From Hymenobacter properus (GTDB lineage Bacteria > Bacteroidota > Bacteroidia > Cytophagales > Hymenobacteraceae), in the NCBI RefSeq assembly GCF_015694735.1, contig NZ_JADQDP010000005.1:145979-209978 (forward strand): a stretch of 64,000 nt of DNA. The letters are read 5' to 3'. Below the pieces are notes generated by a model. The model searched no databases. It worked only from the letters and a program-made list of their open reading frames with translations, and was not told the DNA's origin. Below are positions 46,281 to 56,009 of the stretch, piece after piece. Made by a program: the position numbers and the translations under genes. The number at the start of each line of letters is the position of its first letter. Position 1 is the first letter of the stretch.

Positions 46281-46377
46281 CGTCATGCCGAGCGCAGCCG
46301 AGGCATCTCGCTCGCTTCGTTGCAACTGCTTAGAATACTTCGACGAGCGAGATGCCTCGGCTGCGCTCGGCATGACG
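46281..46377. repeat. dispersed hairpin element, subtype C
   Basis: Perfect 34-bp arms (46281-46314 and 46344-46377), core CGTCATGCCGAGCGCAGCCG, with a 29-nt loop. It lies between the aminotransferase and marC genes, same strand. Confidence 0.93.
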
Positions 46378-46399
46378 TTCTTTTATTCCTCCCCAACGT

Positions 46400-47467
46400 T
46401 TACCCCGGATACTCCTTCGCGAAAAACTGCACCAGGGCCTCCATGGCTGCGTCGGGCACGGCGGGGAAGTTGGCAATGCGGATGGTAGTGTTTTTCAGCG
46501 GGCCGTAGCCGCTGCCCAGCTGCAAACCGGCTTCCTTGGCTTTGGCCTTGATTTCCTCGATGAGGGCGGGGTCGCCCTGCAGGCCGATGACCGTGGTGGA
46601 GCGCGTTTCGGGGTTCGAAACAAAGGGCTGCAGGGGGGTGGCCTGGTCGAAGAAGGCGTAGAGCTTCTCGGCGCGGTCTACAAGGTGCTGGTGCACGGAT
46701 TTGATGGGCTCACGGTCGGCCAGCACGCGGCTCATCAGGTAGATGCCCAGCACGTTGGGCGTGTAATTGGTTTGGTAGTTCAGCATTTGGGCCAGCAGGG
46801 CGGGCAGGGCGTTGTAGTGGGCCCGGTCGTTCACGAGCTTGGCCTGGGCCACGGCGCGGGGCGAGAGCAGCATCACGCCCAGCCCGGCCGGCAGCCCAAA
46901 GCATTTCTGCACCGAGCCAAACCAGATGTCGGCCTTGATGTATTTCAGGTTCAGGCCGGCCAGCGAACTGGTGGCGTCTACGGCCAGCAGGGCCCCGCCG
47001 AGGCGGTTGTAGAGGTTCAGGATGAAGCCCTCGCGCAGTTGGGTGGCGGTGCTGGTTTCGTTCTGGGTGATGCACACCAGGTCGGTATCGTCGGGCCCAA
47101 ACGGCAGCGAGGCCACGTCGGGAACTTCGTCCAGCCCGAAGCGCTGGCCGGTGCTGGCCGGGCGCAGGGCCTTGGCGTACTTAAACCACTTCTCGCCGAA
47201 GTCGCCGTTGTGGAGGTGAAACGAGCGGCGCGGTGTCAGGCTCTGGGCCAGAATTTCCCAGCATTCGGTGGCCGAAGACGTGAACAGAACGGTGTAGTCC
47301 TGCGGCACGTTGAGCTTGGCCTTGAGGTCGTTCACGGTCTGGCGCACTAGGCCGATGACTTTTTCGGAGCGGTGCCCGGCCGAAAGCCAGTCCTGGTCGA
47401 AGGCATCGGTGAGGTACTGGCGCACGGCCGGGTAAACGGCCGAAGGCCCGGGATTGAAAGTATACAT
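46400..47467 (-). CDS. class V aminotransferase
   Basis: A 355-residue PLP enzyme of the SerC/alanine-glyoxylate aminotransferase superfamily. The N-terminus MYTFNPGPSAVYPAV is characteristic, the phosphate-binding loop is FTSSATECWEILAQ, and the PLP lysine is in WFGSVQKCFGLPAG (about 195). Phosphoserine or serine-type transamination is likely, but sequence alone does not separate them. It starts at 47467; the 11 codons upstream have no start context. It is not adjacent to serA. Confidence 0.88.
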   Translation of the reverse strand: MYTFNPGPSAVYPAVRQYLTDAFDQDWLSAGHRSEKVIGLVRQTVNDLKAKLNVPQDYTVLFTSSATECWEILAQSLTPRRSFHLHNGDFGEKWFKYAKALRPASTGQRFGLDEVPDVASLPFGPDDTDLVCITQNETSTATQLREGFILNLYNRLGGALLAVDATSSLAGLNLKYIKADIWFGSVQKCFGLPAGLGVMLLSPRAVAQAKLVNDRAHYNALPALLAQMLNYQTNYTPNVLGIYLMSRVLADREPIKSVHQHLVDRAEKLYAFFDQATPLQPFVSNPETRSTTVIGLQGDPALIEEIKAKAKEAGLQLGSGYGPLKNTTIRIANFPAVPDAAMEALVQFFAKEYPG

Positions 47468-47674
47468 ATGGTTGAACCGCGGAAGGAGGCGGAATTTCAA
47501 GTTTTACGGATGTTGCAGGCGATGCGTCGCCCGCTGGGCAACTGCCCCGGCGCTAACGAGGACGCTTGCGAAAGCGTGTAGCCGGCCGAAAAGTTGTTGC
47601 GCACAAAGGTCGCAGACTTCCGCCCACAAAATCCCGAAAATCCCGAAAAATCCGCGGCAATTCGCTGGTTCGGC

Positions 47675-48121
47675 TCACACCCGGAACCCCACCCGCTTTG
47701 GCGTCTGGTTTGCAAACCACTGCACGGCCAGCCGGTAGCTTTCGAGCCCGAAGCCGCTGATGCTGCCCGCGCAGTGCCGGCCGAACAGGCTTTTCTGGCG
47801 GAATTCTTCGCGGGCGTGCAGGTTGCTCAGGTGCACCTCCACCACCGGCGTGGCAATGGCGGCCACGGCATCGGCCAGGGCTACGCTGGTATGGGTGTAG
47901 CCGCCGGCATTGAGCACAATGCCGTGGTGTGTGAAGCCCACCTCGTGCAGCTTATCAATGATGGCGCCCTCGTGGTTGCTCTGGAACTGGGTAAGGGTGT
48001 GGTCGGGGAATGCTTCTTCTAGCTCCGGAAAAAAACTCTCGAACGAGCGGGTGCCGTAGATGCCGGGCTCGCGGCGGCCCAGCAGGTTGAGGTTGGGGCC
48101 GTTTATAATCAGGATGTCCAT
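47675..48121 (-). CDS. aroQ: type II 3-dehydroquinate dehydratase
   Basis: A 148-residue enzyme of the shikimate pathway. The catalytic segments are the N-terminal ILIINGPNLNLLGRREPGIYG with the reactive Tyr, LNAGGYTHTSVAL and the His of VEVHLSNLHAREEFR. It dehydrates 3-dehydroquinate and assembles as a dodecamer in known members. The start ATG at 48121 lies 40 nt from a dispersed hairpin. The 207 nt between its stop and the aminotransferase gene contain nothing recognisable. Confidence 0.96.
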   Translation of the reverse strand: MDILIINGPNLNLLGRREPGIYGTRSFESFFPELEEAFPDHTLTQFQSNHEGAIIDKLHEVGFTHHGIVLNAGGYTHTSVALADAVAAIATPVVEVHLSNLHAREEFRQKSLFGRHCAGSISGFGLESYRLAVQWFANQTPKRVGFRV

Positions 48122-48160
48122 GCGTGGGGAGAGCGTGGTTTATGAAGATTGAAAAGTAGA

Positions 48161-48276
48161 AAACGTTTGTCATCCTGAGCGCAGCGAAGGACCTTCTCAC
48201 GGCTAAACGATTTGCAGTAATGTAAATACCGCAAACGTGAGAAGGTCCTTCGCTGCGCTCAGGATGACAAACGTTT
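48161..48276. repeat. dispersed hairpin element, subtype B (longest arms)
   Basis: Perfect 41-bp arms (48161-48201 and 48236-48276), core GTTTGTCATCCTGAGCGCAG, with a 34-nt loop. It lies between aroQ and the M36 peptidase gene. Confidence 0.95.
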
Positions 48277-48306
48277 TTTAGTTCTAATGGCAGATTAACA
48301 AGCAAG

Positions 48307-50940
48307 TCAGGGCTGTACCACCACGCGGCGGGTCAGGGTGCCAGCGCTGGTCGTCACGCGCACCAGATACAGGCCGGGCGTAAGGGCGTGGAGGTCGAGC
48401 GTGGCGCCGGCCATAGCAGCTGCGGCGGTGAAGGTGTGTGCCTGCACCACCTGGCCCAGCACCGACTGCACCGCCACCTGCACCGGCGCAGTGCTGGCGC
48501 CCGCCAGCCGTAGGGTGAGCTGCCCGCGGGTGGGGTTGGGATACAGGTCAAAGCCTGCACCGGCGGCTAGGGCCTCGGCAGTGGCCAGGCCGGTGGGCGT
48601 CAGGAAGCCAGCCGTGTTGTCGAGCAGGTCGTCGCTGCTGCCCTGCACGGCGTTCGAGCCCATGCCGCGGCGGGCAAATACCTGCCAAATCAGCGCTTGG
48701 TTGGCCCCGCCGAAGTCGGCCCGGTCGGCCGCCAGAATGGCATCGCGGGCGTCGAGGAAGCCGGGGCTGCAGGGCTGCAGCTTCAGGCCATCCATCACCA
48801 ACTGCATGGTTTTGTTGTTGCCGCCGGTGCCAGTGCTCAGGTTAGCATCGTAGCCGTAGCGCTGAATCATGGCCCAGTTCAGGTCCCAGAGTACGGAGCA
48901 CCACACCAGGCCGATGTAGTGCGAATCATAGGGGTAGCCGAAGTCGTCGTAGCCGTAGTTCACGTTGTTCACCGTGTGGCCAATGTAGGCGTAGGTGGTG
49001 GCATTCAGGGCCATATCGGTGGAGTAGGGGACCGGCCGGATGCCGGGTCCGGTGGTGGCCTGCCCCAGCACGTAGGTGCCGATGCCGCGGGCCGTGGTGC
49101 CCACGTCGCCGGGCCGGGTGGTCATCCAGAGCTCAAAAAAGTCGCTCCAGCCCTCGCCCATTTGCTCCTCGTTGTCGAGGCAGGCGGTGGCGCCGGCCGG
49201 GCCGCCGGTCAGACGCGTCGTGATGCCGTGGGCGTACTCATGGGCAATGATGCCGTTGTCGAAGCCGCCGTTGCGGTCGGGTGGCGCGGTGGTGCCCAGC
49301 AGCGAGGCCGTCACGGGCGTGCCCGCGCGCATGGCTGCCTTCAGGCGCTGCCCGTCGGCGTGGGTCACCATCACCAGCGGCACGCGCAGGCCCACCGTGT
49401 CGGCGGGGTCCAATTCGATGTGCGTCAGAAAATCGAGGCTGTGCACGAGCACCAGGGCCCGGGCGCCGGCCGCCTGGGCCCCACGCAGCTTCTCGATGAA
49501 ATCGCAGTCGTAGTCAAAGTCGGCCACAGCGATGTTGCCGCGCACCTGGGCTGCATTCACCCACGCCGGCTGGCAGCCACTGCTGGGGGTAGTGCTGCCG
49601 TCGTTGGCCAGCACCAGCGCGCCCGTGATAGGCGTGGTGCGCGGCAGGGGCCGCCCGTTGGCGAGTGGCATGGCGGAGTAGCTGCCCGCCGCCGGCCCTG
49701 TGCCTGCCACGGTGAGGACATTGGGCAAAGCCATCTGCCAGATGCCCAGCACAATTTCGGGGTAAGAGTTAGTCGTCGCGCCCCCATCGGGCGTGGTGTT
49801 GAAGTAGCCTTCGCTGTACACTTCGCCCACCTGGGACCGGATGTAGTCGCCGCCCTGGCCTTGGCCGGAGTAGTTGGTGGCCTGAAAATTCCCGCTGGCC
49901 TCCGTGAAGCCGTAGCGCTGGCTCAGGTCGTGCATCAGGTTGGTCCAGTAGAACAGGTTGGTGAGGGCGGCCGGCTGGTTGTCCTGCGCCGACAGCGCCG
50001 CGTTGTGCGCAAAGTCGAACTCCAGGTTGGCGCCGCCATCGGGCGAAAAGCCCGGCGTGACCACGTGCGCCCCAACCGGGGTGTAAACGTGGGTGTTATT
50101 GCCGCGGGCTGTGGTGTATTCCGCGCCGGTGGCGCCGTTGGTGTCGTGCCAGCCAAAGGGCGAGGCCACCGCATCGGCCGGATTCACGGCCAGCGTGGAC
50201 GCCCCGTGCAGCGGGCTTTCCAGCGGCGAGGCATACACCCGGTAGCCGTTGGCCACAGTGGGCTGTAGCAGGGGCGTGACCGGGCCTGGGCCTGCCGGCT
50301 GGAAGCGGGAGGCCTGCTTCGGATTTTCTCGAATGACTTGGTTGCGGGCCTTGAGCGCCCGGCCGGTGGCGGCATCCACCAGCACAGTCCAAGCGTCGGG
50401 GCCCTGGGCGGGGCGCACCCGCACCTGCCAGGCCTGCGCCAACGTGCCGTTGGGCAGGAAGCGGTACACCAGCTCGGCGGGCTGAGCGGTGCCAGTAGCT
50501 GCCTGATGCAAGTGCTGCAAGGCTGCATTGCGGGCCGCCTCGGCGCCCACGGCCGGTTGGGGCAGCCTGGACGCAGCGGCCCGTAGGTCTTTCCCAAAAG
50601 AGCCCGTGCGGCTCAGCAGCGTTTGGGTTGGGCTGAAATGCAGGCCGACTTCGGTGCCCAGCACGTCGTGCCCGTTGATGCGCTGGGATAGAAACACGTG
50701 ACGAAGCCCGTTGTGCGCGTCGGTGTAGCTGCCGGTCACGACCAGGTCGGAAAGGTCTGCGTCGCTCAGACCCAGGGCGCCCGCATGGGCGCGCACGTAC
50801 CCCAGGGCCCGGACGGCATCTGGCGAAGCGGTTGGCGCGGCCGGGGCTGTTGGCTGAGCCACAGCCGTGGGGCCTCCGGCCAGCAGGGCCGCGCAAAGCA
50901 GGAAACGGTAGGGTAAGGCAGCGCGGAAATTTGGTAGCAT
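48307..50940 (-). CDS. secreted M36 (fungalysin-like) metallopeptidase with type IX sorting tail
   Basis: An 877-residue secreted protease. After a signal peptide (LLCAALLAGGPTAVAQ) is a propeptide region (about 35-250), then the M36 catalytic domain with the zinc motif HEYAH (His567-Glu568-His571) and the downstream Glu in EEQMGEGWSDFFELW. A protease-associated (PA) domain is inserted at about residues 430-540. The C-terminal 90 residues (FDLYPNPTRGQLTLRLAG, then PGLYLVRVTT and TRRVVVQP) form a type IX secretion sorting domain. It would be cell-surface or secreted. The start was placed at 50940 to begin the signal peptide. Its neighbours aroQ and xerD are unrelated. Confidence 0.93.
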   Translation of the reverse strand: MLPNFRAALPYRFLLCAALLAGGPTAVAQPTAPAAPTASPDAVRALGYVRAHAGALGLSDADLSDLVVTGSYTDAHNGLRHVFLSQRINGHDVLGTEVGLHFSPTQTLLSRTGSFGKDLRAAASRLPQPAVGAEAARNAALQHLHQAATGTAQPAELVYRFLPNGTLAQAWQVRVRPAQGPDAWTVLVDAATGRALKARNQVIRENPKQASRFQPAGPGPVTPLLQPTVANGYRVYASPLESPLHGASTLAVNPADAVASPFGWHDTNGATGAEYTTARGNNTHVYTPVGAHVVTPGFSPDGGANLEFDFAHNAALSAQDNQPAALTNLFYWTNLMHDLSQRYGFTEASGNFQATNYSGQGQGGDYIRSQVGEVYSEGYFNTTPDGGATTNSYPEIVLGIWQMALPNVLTVAGTGPAAGSYSAMPLANGRPLPRTTPITGALVLANDGSTTPSSGCQPAWVNAAQVRGNIAVADFDYDCDFIEKLRGAQAAGARALVLVHSLDFLTHIELDPADTVGLRVPLVMVTHADGQRLKAAMRAGTPVTASLLGTTAPPDRNGGFDNGIIAHEYAHGITTRLTGGPAGATACLDNEEQMGEGWSDFFELWMTTRPGDVGTTARGIGTYVLGQATTGPGIRPVPYSTDMALNATTYAYIGHTVNNVNYGYDDFGYPYDSHYIGLVWCSVLWDLNWAMIQRYGYDANLSTGTGGNNKTMQLVMDGLKLQPCSPGFLDARDAILAADRADFGGANQALIWQVFARRGMGSNAVQGSSDDLLDNTAGFLTPTGLATAEALAAGAGFDLYPNPTRGQLTLRLAGASTAPVQVAVQSVLGQVVQAHTFTAAAAMAGATLDLHALTPGLYLVRVTTSAGTLTRRVVVQP

Positions 50941-51075
50941 AAGCACTGATGCAGAAAAAAGTGAAGGAGGAAAGAACGAGCTGATGATGCCGAACCGCCA
51001 GGAATGGTTGGCTGGGCTATTTGCAAATTTGCCCCGACTTTTCGATTCGCGTCCGGCTGCCCCAGCGGCACCGCC

Positions 51076-51083
51076 TACTTTTG
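51076..51083 (+). promoter_or_regulatory. -7 box abutting the xerD start codon
   Basis: TACTTTTG ends 4 nt before the ATG at 51088, placing the expected transcription start at or in the start codon. Confidence 0.45.
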
Positions 51084-51087
51084 CCCC

Positions 51088-51987
51088 ATGACCTGGCCCC
51101 AAGCCCTGAAACAGTTCGACGGCTACCTGCGCCTCGAAAAATCCCTTTCGCCCAACTCCGTAGAAGCCTACGTGCGCGATGCCGCCAAGCTGCAGCAGTT
51201 TCTGATGATGCAGAAGCTGCCCATCGGGCCGCTGCAAGTGACTACCGAAGTGTTACGGGAGTTTCTGGCCACGCTGCAGGGGCTGGGCCTGGGCGCCACC
51301 TCGCAGGCCCGCACCTTGTCGGGCCTCAAGGCCTTCTTCAGCTTCCTCATCATGGAAGACCTGCTCAAGCTCGACCCCACCGACACCCTGGAAGCCCCCA
51401 AAACCGGCCGCCACCTGCCCGATACCCTCAGCTACCCTGAGATTGAGCAGCTGCTTGCCGCCATCGACCTGAGCACCGACGAGGGCCTGCGCGCCCGCGC
51501 CCTGATGGAGGTGCTGTATTCTTCCGGCCTGCGCGTGAGCGAGCTGTGTGACCTGCGCCTGAGCAACGTGTACGCCGACCAGGGCTTCATGAAAGTGGTG
51601 GGCAAAGGCAACAAGGAGCGCCTCGTGCCCATCGGCCGCGAAGCCCTTAAGCACCTCAACTTCTACCTCAGCGGCGTGCGCGGCCACCTCGACCTCAAGC
51701 CCGGCGCCGAAGACTTTGTGTTTCTGAGCCAGCGCGGCCGGCCGCTGTCACGAATAACGGTATTCACCACGCTCAAGAAGCTAGCCGAGCAGGCGGGCCT
51801 ACGCAAAACCATCAGCCCGCACACCCTGCGCCACTCCTTCGCCACCCACCTGATAGAAGGCGGCGCCGACCTACGCGCCGTGCAAGAAATGCTGGGCCAC
51901 GCCAGCATCACCACTACGGAGATTTACACGCACCTCGATAGGGACTTCCTGCGGCAGGTCATTACCGAGTTTCACCCGCGGAGCTAG
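51088..51987 (+). CDS. xerD: tyrosine recombinase XerD
   Basis: A 299-residue site-specific recombinase with an N-terminal core-binding domain (about 1-85) and a catalytic domain. The catalytic residues are readable: Arg in YSSGLRVSELCDL, Lys in VVGKGNKERLVP, HxxR in PHTLRHSFATHL, then the His in MLGHASITTTEIYTHL and nucleophile Tyr in that segment. XerD with XerC resolves chromosome dimers at dif; ftsK, which activates it, lies 214 nt downstream. Xer proteins also occur as single-component integrases, but no mobile element is visible. The start at 51088 follows the conserved MTWPQALKQFDGYL. Confidence 0.95.
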   Translation: MTWPQALKQFDGYLRLEKSLSPNSVEAYVRDAAKLQQFLMMQKLPIGPLQVTTEVLREFLATLQGLGLGATSQARTLSGLKAFFSFLIMEDLLKLDPTDTLEAPKTGRHLPDTLSYPEIEQLLAAIDLSTDEGLRARALMEVLYSSGLRVSELCDLRLSNVYADQGFMKVVGKGNKERLVPIGREALKHLNFYLSGVRGHLDLKPGAEDFVFLSQRGRPLSRITVFTTLKKLAEQAGLRKTISPHTLRHSFATHLIEGGADLRAVQEMLGHASITTTEIYTHLDRDFLRQVITEFHPRS

Positions 51988-52020
51988 GTAGGGGAGGGAG
52001 GCGCAAGGGAAATTGTGTTT

Positions 52021-52118
52021 GTCATCCTGAGCGCAGCGAAGGACCTTCTCATGTAAGCAGTAATAATTACTGAAGTCAGTTCTTCGTTGAGAAGGTCTTT
52101 CGCTGCGCTCAGGATGAC
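52021..52118. repeat. dispersed hairpin element, subtype B
   Basis: GTCATCCTGAGCGCAGCGAA then GGACCTTCTCA and the near-perfect complement (one difference) around a loop containing TAATAATTACTG. It lies between xerD and ftsK. Confidence 0.93.
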
Positions 52119-52174
52119 AGACAACTACCTTATTGCCCCCATTCCCTCATGCCCTAACTCCCGCCCGCCGTGCG

Positions 52175-52182
52175 TAAATTTG
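52175..52182 (+). promoter_or_regulatory. putative -7 box for ftsK
   Basis: TAAATTTG fits TAnnTTTG and lies 19 nt before the ATG at 52202. Confidence 0.45.
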
Positions 52183-52201
52183 GCCTTTATGCCTCCTGAG
52201 A

Positions 52202-55198
52202 ATGGCCGATAACCGCTACAAAAACCCTCCCTCCGGCCCGTCGGCCAACCGCGCGCCCGAGCCCCGGCCCACGCGGCGCAATGAGCCGCGCGCCAACGGC
52301 CCGGCGCCCGAGCCCGCCCCGGCCCGCGCCGCCGAGCCCCGGCCCGCCGCTGCCAACGTGCCCAAAGCCGCCCGCCCGGCGCCTGCCCCCAAGCCCGCCA
52401 AGCCCCCCCGCGAGCCGCGCGGCCCCCTGCCCGGCGTGGGCGGTCTGCTCGAAATTCTGCGCGACCGCCGCTTCCACCTGTTCATCGGGTTCGGCCTGCT
52501 GCTGGCCAGCTTGTACCTCACCATTGCCTTCACCTCTTTCCTCTTCACCGGCCATGCCGACCAGAGCGTGGTAGCCGCCATGGGCACCATTCCCACCAAG
52601 GAGGCCGGGCAGGAGTCGGGCAACTGGCTGGGCTTGCTTGGGGCCTGGGCCGCGCAGCTGTTCATTTACAAGCTGTTCGGCGTGGCGGCGTATGCCCTCA
52701 TTCCCATCGTGTTTTTCCTGGGGGCGAAGATTGTGTTCCGCACCGCCCGGGTGTCTGTGAGCTACGTGATGGCGCTGGGCTTTTTCACCATGGCCTGGCT
52801 GAGCGTGCTGCTGGGCTACGTGGTAGTGACGCTGGCCACGCCGGGCGCCGACCCGGTGCTGGCTCACCGCCTCGATTTCCTGTGCGGCGGCGTGGGCTTC
52901 GAGGCCGCCTCCTGGCTTGACAGCCTCATTGGCTGGGGCACGGTGCTGCTGCTGGCCTTCGCCTTGATTTCGTTTGTGGTGTTCTTCTTCAACGTCACCA
53001 GCCTCAACCTGGGTCGCTTCCGCAGCCTCAGCACCGAGGACGACCCCGAAGAAGACGCCGAGCTGGAAGCCGAAATTGCCGCCGAGCAAGCCGCCGCAGC
53101 CGCTCCTGTGGCCGCGCCGCCCGTGCCGCAGATGACCCTCAAAACCCGTCCTGCCCCGGTGGAAACGGTAGCTGCAACGTCCGCCACGGTTTCGGCCGGT
53201 GGTGCCCAGGCCTCCGGCCCGGCCCTGGAGCTCAGCGACGAGGAACCGGATGAAGCCCCGGCCGCTCAGGAATTTGAACCTGCGCCCCGCGTAGGTGCTG
53301 GCGTGCCGCTGAGCGTGGCCAGTGCCATGGTGGCACCCGCTGTCTCGGCTGCTACTGCGGCGGCGACAGCTACCACCGCAGCAGCCGCCAGCGCCGCCCT
53401 GCCGCTGGCCGTGAGTGGCCCGGCCTTCTCCATCGAAATGCCCGTGGCTGAGCCGGAGCCTGCGTCGGCACCCAGCGTGCCGCTTTCGACCGTGCCCACG
53501 CCGCTCTCGCTGGCCGATTTGGCCGACGACAACACGCCACTGCCCGAAGCCAAGACCCTGCCCCCGCAGGCGGCTCCAAGACCCTTGGAAATTACCGTGC
53601 CGGGCCGCGACGACCTGGACCCCAACGCCGGCGCCGATATCGCGGCCGTGGCCGATGAGGACGAGGACGCCGACGCCATGCCCCACGTCAACTACGACCC
53701 CACGCTGGACCTCTCGCGCTACCAATACCCCACGCTGGAGTTGCTCAACGACTACGGCGTGGCCAAAGCCCAGGTCACCAAGGAGGAACTGGAAGCCAAC
53801 AAGGACCGCATCGTGGAAACGCTGGGCCACTACGGCATCGGCATCGCCAGCATCAAGGCCACCATCGGGCCCACGGTCACGCTCTATGAGATTGTGCCTG
53901 AAGTAGGGGTGCGCATCTCCAAAATCAAGAGCCTGGAAGATGATATCGCGCTGAGCTTGGCTGCGTTGGGTATCCGCATCATCGCGCCCATTCCGGGCAA
54001 GGGCACCATCGGCATCGAGGTGCCCAACACCAAGAAGGAGATGGTGAGCATCCGCTCGGTACTGGGCTCGGAGAAATTCGCGCGCTCGGAAATGGACCTG
54101 CCGGTGGCCTTTGGCCGCACCATCACCAACGAAGTGTTCGTGGCCGATTTGGCCAAGATGCCCCACTTGCTCATGGCCGGCGCCACGGGCCAGGGCAAAT
54201 CGGTGGGCCTAAACGTGATTCTGGCCTCGCTGCTCTACAAGCGCCACCCCGCCCAGCTCAAGTTTGTGCTCGTCGACCCCAAGAAGGTGGAATTGAGTAT
54301 CTTCAACAAGATTGAGCGTCACTTCCTGGCCAAGCTGCCCGACACCGAAGAGGCCATCATCACCGACACGAAGAAGGTGGTTAACACGCTCAATTCGCTG
54401 TGCATGGAGATGGACCGGCGCTACGACCTGCTCAAGGAAGCCGGCTGCCGCAACCTTAAGGAGTACAATGCCAAGTTCATCGAGCGCCGGCTCAACCCCA
54501 AGAAGGGCCACCGCTTCCTGCCCTTCATCGTGCTGGTAATTGACGAGCTGGCCGACCTGATGATGACGGCCGGCAAGGAAGTGGAAACGCCCATTGCCCG
54601 CCTCGCGCAGCTGGCCCGCGCCATCGGCATTCACCTCATCGTGGCCACCCAGCGCCCCTCCGTGAACGTGATTACCGGCATCATCAAGGCCAACTTCCCC
54701 TGCCGCATCTCCTTTAAGGTGACCAGCAAAATCGACTCGCGCACCATCTTGGATACTGGCGGGGCCGACCAGCTCATCGGCCAAGGCGACATGCTCTTCT
54801 CGGCCGGCTCCGACCTGATACGCGTGCAGTGCGCGTTCATCGACACCCCGGAAGTGGACCGCGTGTGCGACTACATCGGCGAGCAGCAGGGCTACAACGA
54901 CGCTTACCTGCTGCCCGAAGTGGCCGGCGCCGACGGCGACGGTGGTGGCAACGAGGAAATGGACCCCTCCGAGCGGGACACCATGTTTGAGGAAGCCGCG
55001 CGCTGCATCGTACTGCACCAGCAAGGCAGCACCTCGCTGCTGCAGCGCAAGCTGAAGCTGGGCTACAACCGCGCCGGCCGCCTCATCGACCAACTTCAGC
55101 ACGCGGGCATCGTGGGGCCGTTCGAGGGCAGCAAGGCCCGCGACGTGCTCATTCCCGACGAGTACCAATTGGAGCAGCTACTCAATTCGATGAAGTAG
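52202..55198 (+). CDS. ftsK: DNA translocase FtsK
   Basis: A 998-residue septal DNA pump. A Pro/Arg/Ala-rich N-terminus (1-85) precedes about four membrane helices (about 95-270). A long acidic Ala/Pro/Glu linker follows (about 275-500). The RecA-like motor domain has Walker A AGATGQGKSVGLN (about 659-671) and Walker B IVLVIDELADLMM (about 775-787). The C-terminal gamma winged helix (about 930-998, QGSTSLLQRKLKLGYNRAGR) should bind polar KOPS-like sequences and activate XerD. It exports DNA through the closing septum and helps resolve dimers. xerD lies just upstream and lolA downstream, an order common in Bacteroidota. Confidence 0.96.
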   Translation: MADNRYKNPPSGPSANRAPEPRPTRRNEPRANGPAPEPAPARAAEPRPAAANVPKAARPAPAPKPAKPPREPRGPLPGVGGLLEILRDRRFHLFIGFGLLLASLYLTIAFTSFLFTGHADQSVVAAMGTIPTKEAGQESGNWLGLLGAWAAQLFIYKLFGVAAYALIPIVFFLGAKIVFRTARVSVSYVMALGFFTMAWLSVLLGYVVVTLATPGADPVLAHRLDFLCGGVGFEAASWLDSLIGWGTVLLLAFALISFVVFFFNVTSLNLGRFRSLSTEDDPEEDAELEAEIAAEQAAAAAPVAAPPVPQMTLKTRPAPVETVAATSATVSAGGAQASGPALELSDEEPDEAPAAQEFEPAPRVGAGVPLSVASAMVAPAVSAATAAATATTAAAASAALPLAVSGPAFSIEMPVAEPEPASAPSVPLSTVPTPLSLADLADDNTPLPEAKTLPPQAAPRPLEITVPGRDDLDPNAGADIAAVADEDEDADAMPHVNYDPTLDLSRYQYPTLELLNDYGVAKAQVTKEELEANKDRIVETLGHYGIGIASIKATIGPTVTLYEIVPEVGVRISKIKSLEDDIALSLAALGIRIIAPIPGKGTIGIEVPNTKKEMVSIRSVLGSEKFARSEMDLPVAFGRTITNEVFVADLAKMPHLLMAGATGQGKSVGLNVILASLLYKRHPAQLKFVLVDPKKVELSIFNKIERHFLAKLPDTEEAIITDTKKVVNTLNSLCMEMDRRYDLLKEAGCRNLKEYNAKFIERRLNPKKGHRFLPFIVLVIDELADLMMTAGKEVETPIARLAQLARAIGIHLIVATQRPSVNVITGIIKANFPCRISFKVTSKIDSRTILDTGGADQLIGQGDMLFSAGSDLIRVQCAFIDTPEVDRVCDYIGEQQGYNDAYLLPEVAGADGDGGGNEEMDPSERDTMFEEAARCIVLHQQGSTSLLQRKLKLGYNRAGRLIDQLQHAGIVGPFEGSKARDVLIPDEYQLEQLLNSMK

Positions 55199-55201
55199 GA
55201 C

Positions 55202-55240
55202 GAGTACCGCGAAACGAAATTTCGCGGTACTCTTATTTTT
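55202..55240 (+). terminator. intrinsic terminator of ftsK
   Basis: GAGTACCGCGAAA (55202-55214) pairs with the complement ending at about 55232, followed by TTATTTTTT. Confidence 0.75.
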
Positions 55241-55318
55241 TGGCCGGACGTTTGTAATGCCAAATCCGTATAGGCTGTCCAAGCCCCGCACTAGCGCCTT
55301 TTGAATCTCACTTTTCTA

Positions 55319-55963
55319 ATGAAAAAATCAATTTCTTTCCTGCTGCTCGCCGTTTCGCTAGCCCTGCCGGCCGCCGCGCAGCAAGACCCTAAAGCTGGCA
55401 AGATTCTCGACCAGATGAGCGCCAAGTACCAAGCCTTGAAAGCTTTCCAGGCCACTTTCACCCAAACGCTGGAGAACCCCAGCGCCAAGGTGAAGCAAAA
55501 CCTCAACGGCGACATCGTGGTGAGCGGCCAGAAGTTCCGGCTCAAAATCAGCGGCCAGGAAGTTATCAACGATGGTAAAACCACCTGGACCTATCTGAAA
55601 AACGAAAACGAGGTGAACATCTCCGATTCGGACCCGGACTCCCAGGATATGTCGCCTTCCCAGATTTATACGATGTATAAGAAGGGCTACAAGTACACCT
55701 ACGTGCAGCAGGTGACCGAAGGCGGTGAACCCCTCGATGTGATTGAGCTAGCACCGGAAAACCGCCAGAATGACGTGTTTAAGGTGCGCCTCAAGGTGCG
55801 CAAAAAGGACGCCTCGGTGAAAAGCTGGCAGATGTTTAAGAAAAACGGCAACCAGTACACCTTCCTCATCAAGAACTTTAAGCCCAACCCGCCCGTCGAT
55901 GCCGGTACCTTCGCCTTCGACAAGGCCAAGTACAAGGGCGTGAAAGTGGTAGACCTGCGTTAA
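55319..55963 (+). CDS. lolA: outer-membrane lipoprotein carrier protein LolA
   Basis: A 214-residue periplasmic carrier: a signal peptide (MKKSISFLLLAVSLALPAAA), then a LolA/LppX-like half-barrel (about 27-214) with AFQATFTQTLENPSAK and NLNGDIVVSGQKFRLKISG, typical early strands. It takes lipoproteins from the inner membrane to the outer membrane. No LolB is visible, as is usual outside Proteobacteria. The start was placed at the ATG at 55319; an upstream TTG does not change the signal peptide. It follows ftsK across a terminator. Confidence 0.92.
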   Translation: MKKSISFLLLAVSLALPAAAQQDPKAGKILDQMSAKYQALKAFQATFTQTLENPSAKVKQNLNGDIVVSGQKFRLKISGQEVINDGKTTWTYLKNENEVNISDSDPDSQDMSPSQIYTMYKKGYKYTYVQQVTEGGEPLDVIELAPENRQNDVFKVRLKVRKKDASVKSWQMFKKNGNQYTFLIKNFKPNPPVDAGTFAFDKAKYKGVKVVDLR

Positions 55964-56009
55964 GCATTGTTGTTAGTTGCTCGTTGCCACTTGTCTGGCT
56001 AACATGACT

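Noticed and set aside
46263..46373. extra N-terminal 37 codons of the MarC frame
   Set aside because: Translation of a hairpin arm (RDASAALGMT type peptide), a known annotation artefact of these repeats.
48697..50268. 523-codon plus-strand open frame antisense to the M36 peptidase
   Set aside because: The minus strand carries HEYAH and a sorting tail; the plus-strand product has no motif.
52187..54166. 659-codon minus-strand open frame antisense to ftsK
   Set aside because: High-GC codon bias makes stop codons rare in the complementary frame. The product is Gly/Arg/His-rich, has no domain, and FtsK on the other strand is certain.
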